A stretch of 64,000 nucleotides of DNA from Pseudanabaena sp. ABRG5-3 (lineage in GTDB: Bacteria > Cyanobacteriota > Cyanobacteriia > Pseudanabaenales > Pseudanabaenaceae): NCBI RefSeq assembly GCF_003967015.1, contig NZ_AP017563.1:1-64000 (forward strand), read 5' to 3'. Below the pieces are notes generated by a model that was given only the letters and a program-made list of their open reading frames with translations, was not told where the DNA came from and searched no databases. A program made the position numbers and the translations under genes. This document shows, piece by piece, positions 60,690-64,000 of the stretch (position 1 is the stretch's first letter; each line of letters begins with the position of its first letter).

Positions 60690-61565
60690 TTAAAGAGAAG
60701 AAGGTTTAATAAATTTCAGAGTCATGCGATCGCTTTCGCCAATGTCAAGATAGCGTTGCTTATCTTTTTCTCCCAATCTTAAGGTTGGTGGCAATGTCCA
60801 GACTCCATCGGCATAATCTTTAGTATCTTTAGGATTAGCATTAATTTCTGACTTGCTAACAAACTTAAAGCCTACCTTTTCAATCTCAGCAATTAGCAAC
60901 TGCTCATCAATATATCCAGTCTTAGCACTCTCTTGTAAATTTGTGCCTGCCTTTGCCCGATGTTCTTCGATTCCCAAAATGCCATTGGGTTTAAGTACTT
61001 GAAATGCTTCTGCATAGACCTTCTCAGCATATCCACCAGTAATCCAATTATGGATATTACGGAATGTCAAAATCACATCAACAGAGTTCTTAGGTGCAAG
61101 TTTCAATTTCTTTGGTGGTTCCACAGTGACAACTTTTACCTTACCGAAGATGGTAGGACTTGCCGCTAACTTTTCTTGCAATGCCTTACCTAGCTTATTC
61201 TGAGCAGGATCAAAATTGGTGACTATTAACTTGCCGCGATCGCGCAGAAATGGAGCCAAAATTTCTGTATACCAACCACCACCAGCCCATAGCTCAAGTA
61301 CTGTGTGATCTGGGCGGACTCCAAAAAATTCGAGAGTTTCCTGTGGATGGCGATCGCGATCGCGGGCGCGGTTTTTAGCAGAACGATGGGGACTGGCAAT
61401 AACTTGTTGTAACGTGGGGTTTTTGAAGGATAGATTTTGGGGAACTGCGTCAGCGAAGTTCCAAGCCGTTGCAAAGGTAACTGAGATCAGAAAAAAGACG
61501 GTTAAGATCTTTAACAATAGGGGATTTACTAAAGCAGTAAAAATTTGTTTGGGTTTCATGCTCAT
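60690..61565 (-). CDS. Exported class I SAM-dependent methyltransferase-like protein
   Basis: 291 residues. Signal-type N-terminus (about 14-40, LLLKILTVFFLISVTFATAW) then NRARDRDRHPQETLEFFGVR and motif I TVLELWAGGGWYTEILAPFL, with VDVILTFRNIHNWI and VLKPNGILGIEEHRA later. This subgroup of periplasmic methyltransferase-like proteins is common in proteobacteria and cyanobacteria, with unknown substrate. SAM is not normally periplasmic, so the activity is uncertain. Confidence 0.85.
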   Translation of the reverse strand: MSMKPKQIFTALVNPLLLKILTVFFLISVTFATAWNFADAVPQNLSFKNPTLQQVIASPHRSAKNRARDRDRHPQETLEFFGVRPDHTVLELWAGGGWYTEILAPFLRDRGKLIVTNFDPAQNKLGKALQEKLAASPTIFGKVKVVTVEPPKKLKLAPKNSVDVILTFRNIHNWITGGYAEKVYAEAFQVLKPNGILGIEEHRAKAGTNLQESAKTGYIDEQLLIAEIEKVGFKFVSKSEINANPKDTKDYADGVWTLPPTLRLGEKDKQRYLDIGESDRMTLKFIKPSSL

Positions 61566-61592
61566 TTAGTCTTTATATATCTTTAACTTCTA

Positions 61593-61699
61593 TTACAGCG
61601 CTTTGCGCTGAATTGAAAACCAGAGAAATTTTTGAAAGCGTGGCGAAGCCACGCTTTCAAAAATTTCTCTGTACTACTTTAAGCTTCAACAGGCTGTAA
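61593..61699 (-). repeat. 107-bp hairpin element, copy 3 (inverted)
   Basis: TTACAGCGCTTTGCGCTGAA at the left, stem CAGAGAAATTTTTGAAAGCG...TGGC around GAA, right end ACTTTAAGCTTCAACAGGCTGTAA. Same 107-bp length as the two plus-strand copies. Confidence 0.83.
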
Positions 61700-61843
61700 C
61701 ATCAGTTTGATGAATGGTGAAAAATAGTAAAAGTTGCTTGGTGAATCTTACTATTTTCTGTCATTTATGCCATACGGTGCAAATGGTTATATCGAAGCAT
61801 GTTTCTCAAAAATGATGTAAGTAGTCAAGCATAAGTAAACTTA

Positions 61844-61896
61844 AAACCCATATTCCTGTGCCGCCCGCTACGCGGGCGGCACAGGAATATGGGTTT
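61844..61896. terminator. Perfect 25-bp hairpin after the porin gene
   Basis: AAACCCATATTCCTGTGCCG...CCCGC around TAC with exact complement, ending 19 bp past the porin stop. Also the only other feature in the 61566-61914 gap besides the 107-bp element. Confidence 0.75.
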
Positions 61897-61914
61897 CGTT
61901 TATAACTATATTGT

Positions 61915-63759
61915 TTAAAAAGCGAAGGTAGTCCGTAAAGAGAATCCCCAAATTGGTTCGGCTGTAGTTCCGCGATCGGGATTGAGAACTAGGAAAATAT
62001 CAGGGGTGATACTGACGTTTTTATTAAATCTATGGGTGTAAAATGCCTCAATTAACCAAGGTGTAAGAGCATCCTTACGGGCTGCATTGTCATTACTGGT
62101 CACATAGGGAGTGATGGCAGCGAGGATACCCGCATGATTCCCTTCTTGAAAGAGATCAAAGAATCCTAGACTGATTGATGCACTAAATACACTTGCCTTT
62201 TGAGGAGCAGTTAAGTTAGTAGCAGCAGTGGTGGAAAATCCTCCGCCCAAACCAACTTTGGGAAATATTCTCCAATCAAATTGACTACCAAAGGTATCGG
62301 AAAGAGTTGTCACATCACCAAAAGGTGCGATCGCATTAGTTGTACCAGTAGGACCACCAAAGCTGACTTCTCCAGCTCTCAAAAGACCATTTGTACCAGT
62401 CCAGTACTTGCGAACATAGTTTAAAGAACCAGCAAATCTATCAGAAGGCTTGAAGGTAACTTGAACTGCGTAGGTGCTGCTGCCACCAAATAGCCCACTA
62501 CCATTAGCTTGATTAGGTGTAGCAGGAGTGCCTACTCCGGGATTACTTGCTTGGACATCACTAGCAAAGTAGCCAGTATGGATCTGCCATTGATCGTTAA
62601 AGCGATAAGCCGCACCGATACCAGTATTTGTAAATCCGGGGCGGAAAATGATCGGATTAAAGAGTCCATAGACTGTGGCAGCAGTGGAATTTCCGCTACG
62701 TAGAGGGGTAATCAAAGGGAAATAGTCAAAGAATTGTAATCCCCTTGCTGAGAGCCAAATTGTGGCTTGATCGCCAACGGGAAACCGATAGAAGAGCTGT
62801 CCGAGGGTAAAGGAGTTAGGAATGGTGGTAGAAGTGGAACCATCAAGGGCAAAGTTAGCTACGTTAGATTGTACAACTCTGCCACCACTTGTCCCTCCTA
62901 GAAGGCTGGAAATGGGAGGTGGATTACTTGTGCCGATTGTGAAGCTTAATAGATCTTTGCCAGTGAAGCTGGTATTCAATCGAAGGTTTGCAGCGTAGGT
63001 AAAGAATAGATTGGTAGTTCTGCTATCTCCAGTGGAGGCAGTTCTGCTATTAGAGACTAAAGTTCCAATGAGAAACTGGGCTGAACCTGACAATTTAGTA
63101 GTAGCGGAAAATTGTTGTGCTTCCAGTTTGGCGGTTTTAGCATCCAGTGCATCGACTCTGCCTCGGAGAGTCGATAGCTCAACGGCAAATTCTTCTTGAA
63201 GTTTTTGTAAGGTTGCAAGATCTTCCTTGCTAACTTTGTCAGCTAGACCAGCGCTAATAATTTCATTGATTTTATCAAGGGCTGTATTCAAGCCTGCGGC
63301 AAATTCGTAACGGGTTAAGGCTTGTTTCCCTCGATAGGTACTGTCAGGATAGCCAGCGATAACTCCATAACGTTCTACCAAAGATTGTAGTGCAGTAAAA
63401 GCCCAATCAGTTGATCTGACATCGTTAAGCTGGGAAACAGAAGTAATCGCCGCAAGTTCTGAATTTTGAGAAGAGAGGTTAGCATTTGAATCAGAGAGCT
63501 GGGTGACGGGAACTACTACTAATTCGTTTTTTTGAGCAGATTCTGGTAGTGGAGACTGTAGCCCTACTCCTGAAACATTAATGACATCATCGAGCTTAAC
63601 GGGGGAAGTCACTGCATTGACTGTACTGGATGAACTAGTAGATACATTGTTATCTGCTACTTTCTTAATTTCATTAGCATTGACTGACGATGTACTCGCG
63701 ATCGCTGTCATTAAAAGGATGGGAAAAGATAACGCAATTTTTTGCGAAGCCTTGGACAT
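61915..63759 (-). CDS. SLH-OprB outer membrane porin, second copy
   Basis: 614 residues. Signal peptide (about 1-28, ending VNANEIK) and Ser/Val-rich stretch. SLH domain at about 105-165 (VSQLNDVRSTDWAFTALQSL, VERYGVIAGYPDSTYRGK) with a coiled coil behind it. The beta barrel ends FSLRTTFAF with terminal Phe. Its first 220 residues are nearly the same as those of the porin at 21998; the barrels differ greatly, so the ports probably pass different solutes. TGAGGAAA precedes the start. An ACCGTA motif lies about 200 bp upstream, so it may belong to the sulfur set. Confidence 0.9.
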   Translation of the reverse strand: MSKASQKIALSFPILLMTAIASTSSVNANEIKKVADNNVSTSSSSTVNAVTSPVKLDDVINVSGVGLQSPLPESAQKNELVVVPVTQLSDSNANLSSQNSELAAITSVSQLNDVRSTDWAFTALQSLVERYGVIAGYPDSTYRGKQALTRYEFAAGLNTALDKINEIISAGLADKVSKEDLATLQKLQEEFAVELSTLRGRVDALDAKTAKLEAQQFSATTKLSGSAQFLIGTLVSNSRTASTGDSRTTNLFFTYAANLRLNTSFTGKDLLSFTIGTSNPPPISSLLGGTSGGRVVQSNVANFALDGSTSTTIPNSFTLGQLFYRFPVGDQATIWLSARGLQFFDYFPLITPLRSGNSTAATVYGLFNPIIFRPGFTNTGIGAAYRFNDQWQIHTGYFASDVQASNPGVGTPATPNQANGSGLFGGSSTYAVQVTFKPSDRFAGSLNYVRKYWTGTNGLLRAGEVSFGGPTGTTNAIAPFGDVTTLSDTFGSQFDWRIFPKVGLGGGFSTTAATNLTAPQKASVFSASISLGFFDLFQEGNHAGILAAITPYVTSNDNAARKDALTPWLIEAFYTHRFNKNVSITPDIFLVLNPDRGTTAEPIWGFSLRTTFAF

Positions 63760-63955
63760 TACAATGTTTCCTCACTATAGATCGAAATAACTTGGCAGTT
63801 GTCCTAAAAATTTGTTAATTGAATGAGCAATAAACTACAAATTAATTAATTAGGAACTGCAAATACTTTTACTAGATACTTTGACAAATATCATTGTATT
63901 TTTAGGTGGATTTTTGAGCATTTAAAACAGCTTTAAACCTAAAATACTATAAATA

Positions 63956-63974
63956 CATGTAATTACCGTAGTAT
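63956..63974 (+). promoter_or_regulatory. ACCGTA motif, site f
   Basis: CATGTAATTACCGTAGTAT, at the right edge of the window about 197 bp upstream of the porin start. It could equally serve a rightward gene outside the window. Confidence 0.55.
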
Positions 63975-64000
63975 GTAGAAAGTATTACATAGTTATGTGC

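Overview
The window is cyanobacterial and most resembles Pseudanabaena or a close relative. The octamer GCGATCGC (HIP1) recurs throughout, there are two SLH-OprB porins, a DUF1822/sigma pair, and a 1066-aa protein that looks like a cyanobacterial CyRepA-type plasmid replication protein. That protein, together with parA and parB within 7 kb, suggests the window comes from a plasmid or megaplasmid, or from a replicon that absorbed one (inference).

Layout. 0.1-9.3 kb: an almost entirely minus-strand envelope block with an SPFH/prohibitin protein, three related two-helix membrane proteins (one carrying a run of about 20-residue repeats), a small lipoprotein, a short anchored protein with a decayed second copy, and two tandem lipoproteins that fuse a solute-binding fold to a von Willebrand A domain. 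9.3-16.6 kb: a CHAT-domain protein, a YiaA/B-type membrane protein, a membrane M48 metallopeptidase, a broken gene with three in-frame stops, and a DUF1822-sigma factor pair. 17.0-31.1 kb: a purine catabolism locus (urate hydroxylase, OHCU decarboxylase, PuuE allantoinase, ring-opening amidohydrolase, allophanate-hydrolase-like small protein, hydroxyisourate hydrolase, porin, ABC importer, 8-oxoguanine-deaminase-like amidohydrolase, allantoate amidohydrolase, GntR regulator). Palindromes of the form TGTATAC-N-GTATACA stand in front of its transcription units. 31.8-38.4 kb: replication and partition genes with two methyltransferases. 38.4-47.5 kb: a broken old-yellow-enzyme gene, three CadD-family transporters, a DUF202 protein, a PhnD-like binding protein, a TTC38-like TPR protein, a LysR regulator and an Fe-S photolyase. 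47.5-49.4 kb: an AAA ATPase/TOPRIM-like pair that could be a defence module. 49.4-64 kb: sulfur-related genes (TauE/SafE exporter, rhodanese, CysA, a CysR-like Crp regulator, cysK-cysE-Rrf2) plus MgtC, Uma2, a second prohibitin, a J-domain protein, a periplasmic methyltransferase and a second porin.

How the genes work together. In the purine block the enzymes can be chained as 8-oxoguanine -> urate -> 5-hydroxyisourate -> OHCU -> allantoin -> allantoate -> ammonia-releasing steps, with a porin and an ABC importer supplying substrate. This would be a nitrogen-scavenging regulon. In the sulfur block an imperfect 19-bp word, CAYGTAATTACCGTAKWTT, appears upstream of at least six genes and may be the site of the Crp-family regulator encoded there.

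The intergenic DNA is rich in small non-coding repeats. There is a 107-bp element whose stem differs between copies yet stays self-complementary, a MITE of about 140 bp, a double-hairpin family, and many perfect hairpins with arms up to 31 bp. No tRNA, rRNA or CRISPR array was seen.
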